Below, in pieces: positions 1 to 9,936 of a stretch of 64,000 nt of DNA; within the stretch, counting starts at the first letter, position 1, and each line of letters starts with the position of its first letter. This stretch comes from Chlorocebus sabaeus. Its lineage: Eukaryota > Chordata > Mammalia > Primates > Cercopithecidae. Below the pieces are notes generated by a model. That model was given only the letters and a program-made list of their open reading frames with translations, was not told the origin of the DNA and did no database searches. The stretch spans positions 111,273,143 through 111,337,142 of the forward strand of contig NC_132910.1 of assembly GCF_047675955.1 (NCBI RefSeq), given 5' to 3'. A program made the translations under genes and the position numbers.

Positions 1-1294
1 TTGCTGTACATATTGTGATGTCTACATTTTATGTGTTTATTTGTCAATTGTGTCCATTTTATGTTTCAATATGGTGCCCAGTTTTTTTTTCAAACACTAG
101 CCTAGTTATGGCTGTGATGGCATTTTGTACATTTGATTTACATCTGAAACAAGAAGAAGAAATTCTATCTCAATGATGTAATTGAAATACTACCTGAATT
201 TTATCCGGCTTTCCCAACAAATTTTACATCAAGTCTAGAATATCTCTTACCTAAGTTTTCCAGCTTACTAGCTTGCCCTGTAAATTTTGGACTTGACAAC
301 ACACATGATCATCTGGTTCAACTTTCAGTTCCTTAAAACACATTTCTTTACACATACATACTATTGGTTCTGTTTATTCCTACGGAATCCTAATATCCTT
401 GCCTAGACAAATATATTAAATGACATTCATAATTCTGTGGAAGGCAGGCAAAGTCCTGGGTAAGGACAGAATTAAAGGGAGAAGATGTATAATATCACAG
501 AAAGTAAAAACAAAAACAAAGAGGTAGGGGGAGAGTAGAATTTTTAAGTTGATTTTATGTGAGTGCTATATGTCTTCTGTTATCCTTTAATATATGGCAA
601 TAAATTCAACAGTATGCTTTGATGAGCAAGTTATTTAAATATCAGAAAGATTAGATCCTACAGGAGATTGTCATTAAAGCAACTAGGTGGGGCAGCAGAA
701 AGAGCTCAGGAAAAAGAGAAAAGCCATTATGTAAATATATGACCATTTAAAGTAAATTAAAGTTACTTTTAGAAATTGCAGGCAGACACTGAGCAAGGAG
801 AATCACCAACTAGAATTTTTGTGTTCTTATGTTTTTAAATTTTAATATTAGACTTCAGAAATTTAATTGCATATATTCTAATTATGTAACTTATCTCTTA
901 CATACATGAAATCAATTGGCATTCTAAACATATGTGATCTCTATCGTATCCATCAATTTTATCTTTAAGGGACTACATAAGAAGGAAAATGCCATCAGCT
1001 TAAAAAGAAATGGGACATTACTGTATTTAAAAATAAGGAAATAATATGACTTATATATGATTTAGGCATTATGCCAAGACACAAGGGATTAACCATTAAA
1101 ATATGAAACTATCAGCAAATATTTCAGGATCTCCCGTTGAGAACGAGGGTAATTCTTCTGAAGTTTTTCACCCCTTGGCTCTACATTTGTTAAGAGGGTC
1201 TAACTCTCTGGATGCAAGCTTAAGAAATAGAGGATAATTACTGGAGGGTCAAGGCAGGAAAGCAATAATGTCTACGTGGTGAGATAATTTAAAA
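1..1294. other. AT-rich sequence, nothing recognised
   Basis: I see no repeat family, open reading frame or structured RNA that I can support. The stretch is AT-rich with short A-runs and looks like ordinary non-coding primate DNA. Very old repeats could be missed by eye. Confidence 0.5.
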
Positions 1295-1304
1295 AAGCAA
1301 CACT

Positions 1305-1598
1305 GGCTGGGCGTGGTGGCTTACGCCAGCAATCTCATCACTTTGGCAAGCTGAGGCAGGAGAAGACCAGCTGGGGCAACATAGGGAGACCCCATCTCTA
1401 CAAAACGCAAGAGGAATTAGCTGGTCAGAGAGATACATGCCTGTAGTCCCAACTACTTGGGAAATTGAGGCAGGAGGATTTCTTGATCCCAGGAGGTCGA
1501 GGCTGCAGTGAGCTGATTTGGTTCCACTGCACGCCAGCCTGAGTGACAGAGCAAAATCCCATCTCAAAAATAAAATAATAAAATAATAAATAAACGAA
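1305..1598 (+). mobile_element. AluJ-like SINE
   Basis: The 5' end GGCTGGGCGTGGTGGC is the start of an Alu. The right arm and an A-rich tail with AATA repeats follow. The left arm lacks roughly twenty bases between GGCAGGAG and AGACCAGC. The form 'GGGCAACATAGGGAGACCCC' is typical of the oldest (J) Alus. An 8-bp direct repeat AAGCAACA lies just before the element (1295-1302) and after the tail (1600-1607), a plausible target-site duplication. Non-autonomous, derived from 7SL RNA. Confidence 0.88.
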
Positions 1599-1607
1599 TA
1601 AGCAACA

Positions 1608-2831
1608 GGACTGCAGACACACGGATAATGTAAATGTATACTTTCCTGAGTAATCTTCCCCAAAACAAATTCCCACCAAGTGAGAGAAAAAGAAAGATCA
1701 GTAAATGAGAAACAGAAAATGTACAGAATAAAAATATTAGCAGTGAAAAAACAACAACAAAAAAGGGAATATATGTGTTTATGGAGAGGTAAGCAATAAT
1801 CTGTAAATGCTCATTATATGTATTTCCTCCCCAGTGCCTAAGTTAACCACAGAAAGGAAACCCAGTTCAGGTTATCTTTATAAATCACACACATAGTTTA
1901 ATTTAAGTAACTATTCAACATTAGGAAATTTATAACTGCTTATCAAATGCTTTGGATAAAGAAGAAAGTGCTACAAATATTCATTTCCCCTTGATTTGCA
2001 CATCCACTAAAAAGGAATGATGTATTAATGACCATGGGTAACTCTTCTTGGTCTTTAACTTTACTGACATGAATTTATGTCAAGACCCCTCTACATGGAA
2101 AATTGAAGTAGCAAGGTAGGTCATACGGTTCTTTTGCAGTGTAGCTCCATAACTCTGCTTTCAATAACTTTTATTTCATATCAGTCTGACTCTCCAACAA
2201 ATCTTTATTTTTCATGTCTGTCACAATAAATGAAAATTTATCACTGATTCTGATTGATTTCTACAGCCACTCAGAGAAACCAAGTTCTAATTATGAATAA
2301 CTCAACAGTTGTATCTTACTGGTAAGATACATTTTAACCTATGTTGACATGTAAAAGATTTATGTTGTAAGTTAATACAGGTTGGTTAAAGAATATATTT
2401 CTCATTCATGTATACCATACACAAAATCAAATTATGGTCAGTATATTTATATTTGTTCTTCATATCCATGCTTCATTAATATTTATTAAGATATAATATC
2501 AAGTTACACAATTTAATAGATTTTAAAAGTAATAAAAGTTACATCATATTTAAAACTCCAGAAATACATGAACAATCATGAAAACTGGAAGGAAGATTAA
2601 AAAATGATAAATATTCCTTATATTACTTATTAAAAATCAGAAGATATCTTTTCTTTGTTTTTGATAATTATAAAAATAGGGTGACATACTTACATTTGAA
2701 AATTTTAAACAAGTGGAATTTAAAATGTAATTCTTAATTTGAAAATAATACAAGATAAAAGTGGACAAATAGAATTCATATATCAAGGTGTAAGAAAAAT
2801 TTCGAGTAAACAAAAACAGCTCTTCCAGCTT
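1608..2831. other. AT-rich sequence, nothing recognised
   Basis: Non-repetitive to the eye and AT-rich, with only short open frames of low-complexity composition. No supported gene or repeat. Confidence 0.45.
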
Positions 2832-3005
2832 AAGCAACATGGCAAAACCCCATCTCTACCAAAAATACAAAAATTAGCAGGCTTGGTGTTGCACACTTGT
2901 AGTCCCAGCTACTTGGGAGGCTGAGGTGGGAGGATCGTCAGAGCCCTGAAAGTCTAGGTTTCAGTGAGAAAATATCACACCACTACACTACAGCCTGGGT
3001 GATAG
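2832..3005 (+). mobile_element. Alu, 5' part, split by an LTR
   Basis: An old Alu, truncated at its 5' side, starts near GCAACATGGCAAAACCCC. It continues through the typical GTAGTCCCAGCTACTTGGGAGG block to GCCTGGGTGATAG. There it stops, at the point where an Alu would read GGGTGACAGAGTGAGAC. The missing 3' piece resumes at 3461, after a 455-bp LTR. Confidence 0.82.
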
Positions 3006-3460
3006 TGATGTAGAATTTCTGCTTCTTATCTCAGCTAGGTCCAGGTTCGCCTCAAGACCAGGAAGAATTAGGGATCCGGACACCAGAGGGTGAGTGGAAT
3101 AGAATTTATTAAGCAAAAGGAAAGCTCTCAGCAAGGAGAGGGGTCCTGAAAGCAAGTTGCCATTGCCTCCTTCACAGTTGTATACCAGGACTTAAGGTGC
3201 AAATTCCTGGTGGCTCCACCCCGTCCTTCCAGTGTGCTTGTAGGCCCTTAGACTGAGCCACTCCATACTGATTTATTTCCCTTACTGTACATGTGTTAAG
3301 GAACAGAATTTTCCACTGCTGTCATATTTAGGCAAGACCCCTGTGCAAGTTCCCTTATCTGCACAAAGTATCTAGCGTATGCACTTATGGGATGGGTTGC
3401 AGATTTTTCAGGGACCCATGTTTTACTGTCTGCCCAAAGCAAGCTGGCTAACTCCTTTCA
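3006..3460 (-). mobile_element. Solo LTR, ERV1-like, inserted in an Alu
   Basis: The block begins TG and ends CA and sits exactly inside an Alu. The flanks are ATAG (3002-3005) and ACAG (3461-3464), a 4-bp duplication with one change. Removing the block and one copy restores normal Alu sequence. On the minus strand it holds an AATAAA signal (plus-strand 3105-3110) followed by a TTCTATTCCACTCACCC-type R/U5 border, common in gammaretrovirus-like ERV1 LTRs. I infer class I from the 4-bp duplication and that border. I cannot name the family. No internal retroviral sequence is present, so it is the product of LTR-LTR recombination. Confidence 0.72.
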
Positions 3461-3529
3461 ACAGAGTGAGACCATGTCTCAAAAAACAAACAAACAAAAC
3501 AACAACAACCAAAAAAAAAAAAAAAAAAA
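3461..3529 (+). mobile_element. Alu, 3' part with A-rich tail
   Basis: ACAGAGTGAGACCATGTCTC is followed by a tail of CAAA, CAA and pure A units. It is the 3' end of the Alu that starts at 2832, separated from it by the solo LTR. Confidence 0.82.
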
Positions 3530-3880
3530 CAGCTGTATATCAGTCACAATAATAAGTGTAAATAACCACAGAATCATTTACAACATTGTGTAATTAAATA
3601 TATGATTCTCATATAAAAATATTTTTAAATAACTGACAAGAAAGGTAATGATTGTAACTGAATAAACATAACCAGGGAAACATAAAAATAAATAAGATCA
3701 GTAAAATCAGAAACACACAAAAGCAGAATTTGAAGTGAAGTTTCTTACATGTAATAAAACAGATAATTTTGTATCACAGTTAATAAACAATGAAGGCACT
3801 GAGATCATCAGTCATAATGTGCCAAAAGAAATTCAGCAAATAATTATAAATAAAAAACCTTAAGATAAAAATGAGAATTT
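3530..3880. other. AT-rich spacer
   Basis: AT-rich spacer between two Alus. Nothing recognised. Confidence 0.45.
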
Positions 3881-4174
3881 GCCAGGCACGGTGGTTCACA
3901 CCTGTAATCCCAGCACTTTGGGAGGCTGAGGTGGGTGGATAATCTGAGGTCAGGATTTTGAGACCAGCCTGACGAATATGGTAAAACCCTGTCTCTACTA
4001 AAGATACAAAATATGGTGGTGGGTGCCTATAATCCCAGCTACTTGGGAGACTGAGGTAGGAGAATTAGTTGAACTTGAGAGGCAGAGGTTGCGGTGAGCC
4101 AAGATTATGCCATTGCACTGCAGCCTGGGTGACAGAGTGAGACTTTGTCTCAAGAAAAAGAAAAAAAAAAAAAA
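3881..4174 (+). mobile_element. AluS-like SINE
   Basis: Near full-length dimeric Alu. It has the 5' end GCCAGGCACGGTGGTTCAC, the 'GGTCAGGATTTTGAGACCAGCCTG' class of left arm, a right arm ending GACTTTGTCTC and an A-rich tail with two G interruptions. A few bases are missing around the middle linker (ATACAAAATATGGTGG). The short flanking match AGAATT is too weak to call as a duplication. Confidence 0.88.
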
Positions 4175-5331
4175 GAATTGACAGAATTAAATATATATTT
4201 TCAATTTATAATTACTACCATTAGTATGTGTCATATCTTATATCCAAAAATAAAATACATAGATAATCTGAGAAAAAAACAGTATGTTTCAGAAATTTAT
4301 GAATGGATAGCACAGTTTGTATCTTAAAAACAGCAAAAAGGCCATGTAATACGAGGAGAGTAAGACTTAAATTTTCATGAATAAAGTAATAAAAAATGGA
4401 AGTGAAGCCAAATGCTGATTCCCAGCCTGGTGTCCTGTTTATATGAAATCTGCATAATCAAGGACTTAACACTTTCCCCACTCACTGATGGAGGATGAAA
4501 TGTAAGTTAAGATATGTGTCTTAAATACTAGTTGAAAGTATAATTATTGAAATTTATTTGCAAGGAAACACATTAACTCGTTCATTCCAGAAATGCTTAC
4601 TTAACATCTAATATGTGTTAGACAATGTGGTAGCAGCTGGGAGCACAATAAAGATGTTACTCTTAGAGGAACTTATGTTCTAGTTGGGGAAGATAAATGA
4701 TAAACAAATAAAACGTGTACTCTGACATCTGGTAATACATTAAATGGAAAAGAGGAATGCCGAGAACAGAGACTACGCAGAGCAAAGAATGGGATTTTCC
4801 TTCCATATAGAATAGTAAAAGAAGGACTGAAAGCATGATGTCAGCATATAACTGAAGGAAAAAAGTTACAAATTATGTAGTGGCCATGAAAATTCATGAG
4901 AGAAAGGCAACTGCAAAGGCAGAAGTTAAATGGACTCAACCTGGTTGAAGAACAGCGACGAGGCCTGCGTGACTGCAGCACAGAGAGCAGCTTTGAGGGA
5001 AGTCATGTCTAAGTCAGGGTGGAATCAGGGGCCAGACTTTGTAGGATTGTACAGGCAAAATTAAAGATTTTGAATTTTACTTTAAGTGACATAAAAATCT
5101 ATTAGAATGTTTTGTGCTACAGAGTGTAATGGTTTCACTTACAACATTCTTTCTGACTTTTGTGTCGAAAAGGGATGTAGGAAGACGGGGGTAAAAGTAG
5201 GGAGACCTCTTGGGAGGTTATAATGATAATGCATGGAGGAAAAAAAAGACATGGTGGCTTGAACCAGGTTGTTATTGGTGAAGGCAGTGCCAAGAGGACA
5301 TATTTTGTATGTTTTTGCGTGTAGAGTAAAT
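4175..5331. other. Mostly unassigned; possible L2-like piece
   Basis: Around 4575-4650 the words ATTCCAGAAATGCTTACTTAAC and ATATGTGTTAGACAATGTGG resemble the antisense 3' end of a mammalian L2 LINE (the 'attgagcacctactatgtgccaggcactg' motif), but decayed. The rest, to about 5330, is purine-rich and may be older repeat that I cannot name. No gene is supported. Confidence 0.35.
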
Positions 5332-5381
5332 CTTAATTGATGGTTTGAGTATAAAGCTTAATTGATGGTTTGAGTATAAAG
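5332..5381. repeat. Perfect 25-bp tandem duplication
   Basis: The 25-bp unit that starts CTTAATTGATGG and ends GAGTATAAAG occurs twice with no gap and no mismatch (5332-5356 and 5357-5381). It is a simple local duplication, probably recent given its identity. Confidence 0.95.
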
Positions 5382-6710
5382 ATGAACTTTCCATTTCCTC
5401 AGCTACAAAAAACTGTGGGACAATTTTTAGGTGGTAATCAAGAGTAAACTTTTATACTTGTAATATTTAATGCATTCAAGTGAAGATGTCAAGTAAAAAT
5501 TTTAATATATGAATCCAGAACTACGGATATATATTCCAACTAGAAGTATTTGTCAATCATCCACAAATAGATGGCATTTAAAGCCTGTCAAATTGCATGC
5601 AGCTGACAGAGTAAGTAAAATATGAACAGAAGACCACCCATTGAATTTAGCAAAATGGATAAAAGTGAAGATTTTATTGTTGGGTAAGAAAAGTGAAAAT
5701 TAATGAGTTCAAATAAGACTAAAATAGGAAGACAATAAGGTTTTTCACTGTAAAGTGGTACAGCAGGTGAGGCAGTTATATTGTAAACAAAAAATAAATA
5801 TTTGATGAGAAAAGAGAAAGGAATAAAACAATGAGAGAGGGAATGATTCCTGAAATGATGTCCCCAAATACAGAGAAGTGAATGATATCTAGTGAGCAGG
5901 TGGAACAATCCATGTGTATTAGCAAATGTAAGCACAGAACATACAAGAAGAGGGATGGGTGAGTGGGAAATGGGAACTGAGTATGTCCAAAATTTCTTTT
6001 ATGTTACTCTTTCTATTTTCTCAGGGAAGTGGAAGAAAGCTAAGATTGGGATAGAAGCGGTAATGGTGTCACATTCTAAGGAATGAAAAAAAAAAGTATA
6101 AAATATCTTCTTGAAGAGAGTGGGAGAGTTAATCCGCTGGGAAATTGTAAGAGGATTGCCAGGCCACGTTAAGGGCTCACCTGAGGTGAGGAGTCATGAT
6201 TTAAAATGAGTCCAGTCAAGCAGGTTGGGTATTTTACTTCAAGCACAGGGTGGATGGAGGATTCCCAGACTGGGAATTCTCTAGGCAATTTTATGGGTAA
6301 AATAGATTATGTAGGCTAGTGAGGATGTTTCAAGGGAGTGACAATAATGATCTGCCATGAATTCTAATCTGGATGTGGAGAAAACTGAGAACAGTATAGG
6401 TATGAGGACTGGGTAATAGGTACAGGATCAATGTATTGTCAGTTCCTTTGGGGCCAAATAATAATAGAGTCAAGGTACTGCAAGTGATGATTGAGATCTG
6501 AAGAGCTGTCACCAGGGTAAGCCCAGGAAAGGGAATGAGGCCCATTTTAAGAAAATGACCAAGAGACAACTGAGGAAATAAAAAGAATATTTACAGAATA
6601 AAAAAAATATTTCTGCCTAAGAAAGTAACTTATTAGCATTAAAAAATCCACAATTTGGATTTTACAACAAAAACAGAATATGCTTCTTGTTGAACTTTTC
6701 ATACTTCAAG
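5382..6710. other. Unassigned purine-rich sequence
   Basis: Purine-rich on the plus strand, with no recognised repeat. Open frames on either strand here (for example 5588-5935 minus and 6330-6569 minus) show no protein family signature and I treat them as chance. Confidence 0.45.
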
Positions 6711-6821
6711 TAAGATATGTGTGTATCTTATGTATATTATAGGTATTATGTATATATATCTTATGTATATCATACCTCGAGTAAGATATGTGTGTATCTT
6801 ATGTATATTATATGATTATCT

Positions 6822-6866
<45 letters not shown>
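6711..6866. repeat. 31-bp direct repeat plus (TG)n
   Basis: A 31-bp word beginning TAAGATATGTGTGTATC occurs at 6711-6741 and again, identical, at 6782-6812. TATCTTATGTATAT variants lie in between. It runs into a (TG)n tract at 6824-6866, about 43 bases. It looks like a microsatellite that grew with its flank. Confidence 0.9.
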
Positions 6867-6869
<3 letters not shown>

Positions 6870-8264
6870 GGACTCTGAGGATATAGAAATAGCTTCAAAC
6901 TACTTATTCCATTTTAAGTATATACCAACTGCCATAGCCTAAGAAGTAAAAGACAACATTTTTTATTTACATTTTAAAGGGAAAAACAAAAGTGGTTTCT
7001 GAAAGAGTGGGGGAGTTAGTTTTGAATATATAAGAATAAATACAATAAAAATATAAAGAACCTGGTAACTCCAAAGAAAAATGAAGTATTTAAACTCACA
7101 CTGTATAGCAATAGGAATGAAGACATATGGAGCAAATCACTAGCCCAAATGAGAACCATACTGAAAGCTTAGTGTATTCTGGGAAGAGCATCACTGTCTT
7201 CTTTGTGCTGTCTGTTTCTTCTTACCAGGGGATAAGCCAAGGAAGAAAAGCTTACAGAGCTTAGGTGAGAGATATTATAAACATCCAGGACCAAAATTCC
7301 AAGTTACATGTACATTTGACAAATGTAGGAGACCATTCCTAAAGAATCCTTTAAAACTGAGGACAATACAATGGCAGTAGCTCATTATGCAACACAGAAG
7401 ACCAGAATTTGACAGCTTTCAGCTACGTTTTCGAACAAAAGACTGTTATCAAGACTTTTCATGGTAAATGCTTTTAATGAAGCCCCTGTAGGCAAGTTGT
7501 CAAGGTTTACACATGTCATTTTGCATGTTCCTCTTTAAAAAATACGATGAAAACTGCTAAGAACATCTTGGCTAGCACACTTCCACAGAACAGGAGTCTA
7601 CTGCTGACTTTAATGACCATATCCATAATACCTTTATAATGATACCATTTCCTGCTGAATGTCTTGTTGTTGCCCCACAGGGAACACACTTACACTGCTG
7701 TGTCAGAACTGTTTAGTGACAATGCCTATTGTTACAGTCTCCATTTTCTACCTTCTGAGTTTTAGACACATTTTTATTATGTAAGGATTTGTAAAGTACT
7801 ACAAAGAAACTGCTTTTTATTCCTCAGCTGGAGCAAAGGTGGTTGGCGTGAGAATTTAACCAAATAATCAGTTCATTATAACTCTGTGATAAGTTTTATT
7901 ATTGAAAAAACATATTTAATCTAAAGAAAATGTTTTAAAAAACACAAGTGCTATGTTTTTGTTTTTAAAAAATATACACAACATATTCCACTTGTGTGAG
8001 GAGTAATAACAGTTTTCTAGTTTATTCTAAGAATATAAAGCAAAAGGATAGAAAAACTTTCTTCATTTCCATTGTTCTTTCTCTATAATTTTTGAAATGT
8101 TATATTTAGCTCTATTGAAATAATGTCTGTATGCAACATATAAATATTAATATGTCATTTATTGATAATATAGAAAAAGACAATAGAATCTATATACTTC
8201 AACATAATTGGTATATTTCAGATTTTTATAAGAAGATAGCACATCTGCAGTGCTGAGGAACAAT
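6867..8264. other. AT-rich sequence, nothing recognised
   Basis: No repeat family or coding signal that I can support. Ordinary AT-rich non-coding DNA. Confidence 0.45.
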
Positions 8265-9080
8265 TCTAGAACTTATCAAATATTTGAAGAGGTTTATTCT
8301 GAGCTGAATGTGAATGACTATGACCCATGACACAGACTCAAGAGGCCTATAGCCCATGTAGAGGTGGTTGGGTTACAACTTGGTTTCATACATCTTAGGG
8401 AGACAGAAGTTATAGGCAAAGACATAAATCAATACAGACACAGTATACAGTGGTTCAGTCCAGAACAGCAGAACATCTTGAACTGGGGGCCTTACAGGTG
8501 ATGATAGGTGAATGCAAAGTATTTCTGCTTGGTAATTGTTTGAAAACATTGAGCTTTGTCTAAAAGGTTGAAGTCAGCAGAAAGAAATGCCTGAGTTAAG
8601 ATAAGGGGGTTATGAAAGCCAAGGTTCTTGTTAGCTAGATGAAACCACTAGGTAGGAGGCTTCAGAGAGTTGGTAAATGTCTTTTATTGGACTTTAAAAG
8701 ATGTCAGTGTCATCGTTAAATCTCTCTGGGATCAAGAAAGAACCTGGAAAGGGAAGAGGACACTCCACAGAATGCATATTACCTGTCCAAGAGATAGATT
8801 TGCAGGGCCAATCCAAAATATGTCAAAGTAATATATTTTGGTGTAAAATACTTTGATTTCCTATTGTAAAATACTTTGATAGGACCAACTGTCTGTTATG
8901 TGATGCCATAGCAGGGTCAGGTTGGAGTTGGGTACCTCATTGCTACAAACAGGTGTCCCTCCCCATACAATGCCTGAGGTCAACCAGGTGTCTCTCCTGA
9001 TAGAATGCCTATGGTCAGCCAGGTGTCTCTCCCCATATAATGCCCGAGGTTAACCAGGTGTCTCTACCATTTTATCAGTC
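8265..9080 (-). mobile_element. Probable old LTR, minus orientation
   Basis: On the minus strand the block has an AATAAA (plus 8293-8298) near one end, as an LTR R region would. Its upstream part holds a 35-bp tandem repeat (8950-9067) like the enhancer repeats of some LTRs. Composition differs from the AT-rich flanks. I cannot name the family and the ends are approximate. The next 230 bases up to the ERV1 provirus may be part of the same old element. Confidence 0.4.
8950..9067. repeat. 35-bp tandem repeat, 3.4 copies
   Basis: Units start CAGGTGTCYCTCCC and end GAGGTYAAC or close variants. They lie at 8950-8984, 8985-9019 and 9020-9054, with a 13-base partial unit at 9055-9067. The units differ at several positions, so the array is old. 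It sits in the probable LTR at 8265-9080. Confidence 0.93.
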
Positions 9081-9316
9081 TTAATATTTCTATTTTAATA
9101 TTAATGCTGGTCAGTTGTGCTTAAACTCTGGCAGGGAGAAGATATAATGAATGAGACTTGTCCTTCCACCCTTCTCACAGTCTGAACTAGTTTTTCAGGT
9201 TTTCACGGGGATCCCTTTGGTCAAGGTAGGGGATCCATTCAGTTAGTTGAGGGGCTTAGAATTTAATTATTGGTTTATAGCAGCTAGGTTGATACTACTA
9301 GAGTCAGAAGTAATAA

Positions 9317-9936
9317 TGTCAGAGGCATTTGAAATAGAGCAACTCTGTCTTAAATAGGGCCTAAGTAAAATAAAGCTGAGACCTACTGGGCTGCATTCCC
9401 AGGAAGTTAAACATTCTAAGCCACAGGATGAGATAGGAGGTTGGCACAAGGCATAGGTGACAAAAACCTTGCTGATAAAACAATGCAGTAGAGAAGCCAG
9501 CGAAAACCACCAAAACCGAGATGGGGATGAAAGTGACCTCTAGTCATCTTCACTGCTCATTACAAGCTAATTATAATGCATCAGCACATTAAGAGACACT
9601 CTCACCAGTGTCAGGACAGTTTGCAAATGCCACGGCAACATCGTCAGTAAGTTATTCTACATGGTCTAAAACAGGGAAGAACCTTCAGTTCTGGAAATTG
9701 CTTACCTCTTTCCTGGAAAGCAATTTTTCCCTTGTTTAGCATCTAATGAAGAAGTAACCACAAAAATAGCCAACCAGCAGCCCTAGGAGCAGCTCTGCCT
9801 ATGGAGTAGCCATTCTCTCTTTACTTTCTTAATAAACTTGCTTTCACTTTACTCTATAGACTCACCCTGAATTCTTTCTTGCATGAGATCCAAGAACCCT
9901 CTCTGGCATCTGGACAGGGACCCCTTTCTGGTAACA
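9317..9936 (+). mobile_element. 5' LTR of ERV1-type provirus
   Basis: The block begins TGTCAGAGGC and ends GGTAACA. It carries a polyadenylation signal AATAAA at 9831-9836, followed by an R/U5-like stretch (ACTTGCTTTCACTTTACTC). It aligns end to end with the block at 14951-15563, in the same orientation, so the two are the LTR pair of one provirus. By eye about one base in six or seven differs, so the insertion is old. The last four bases before it (ATAA) match three of the four bases after the 3' LTR (CTAA), a weak 4-bp duplication. Family not assigned. Confidence 0.87.

Noticed and set aside
1289..1663. Minus-strand frame of 124 codons
   Set aside because: Translation of an Alu in reverse.
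5588..5935. Minus-strand frame of 115 codons
   Set aside because: Hydrophobic, with no known motif, no upstream promoter and no splice context. Consistent with chance in AT-rich DNA.
8950..9067. CRISPR-like array
   Set aside because: The 35-bp units abut with no spacers, in a primate genome; an ordinary tandem repeat.
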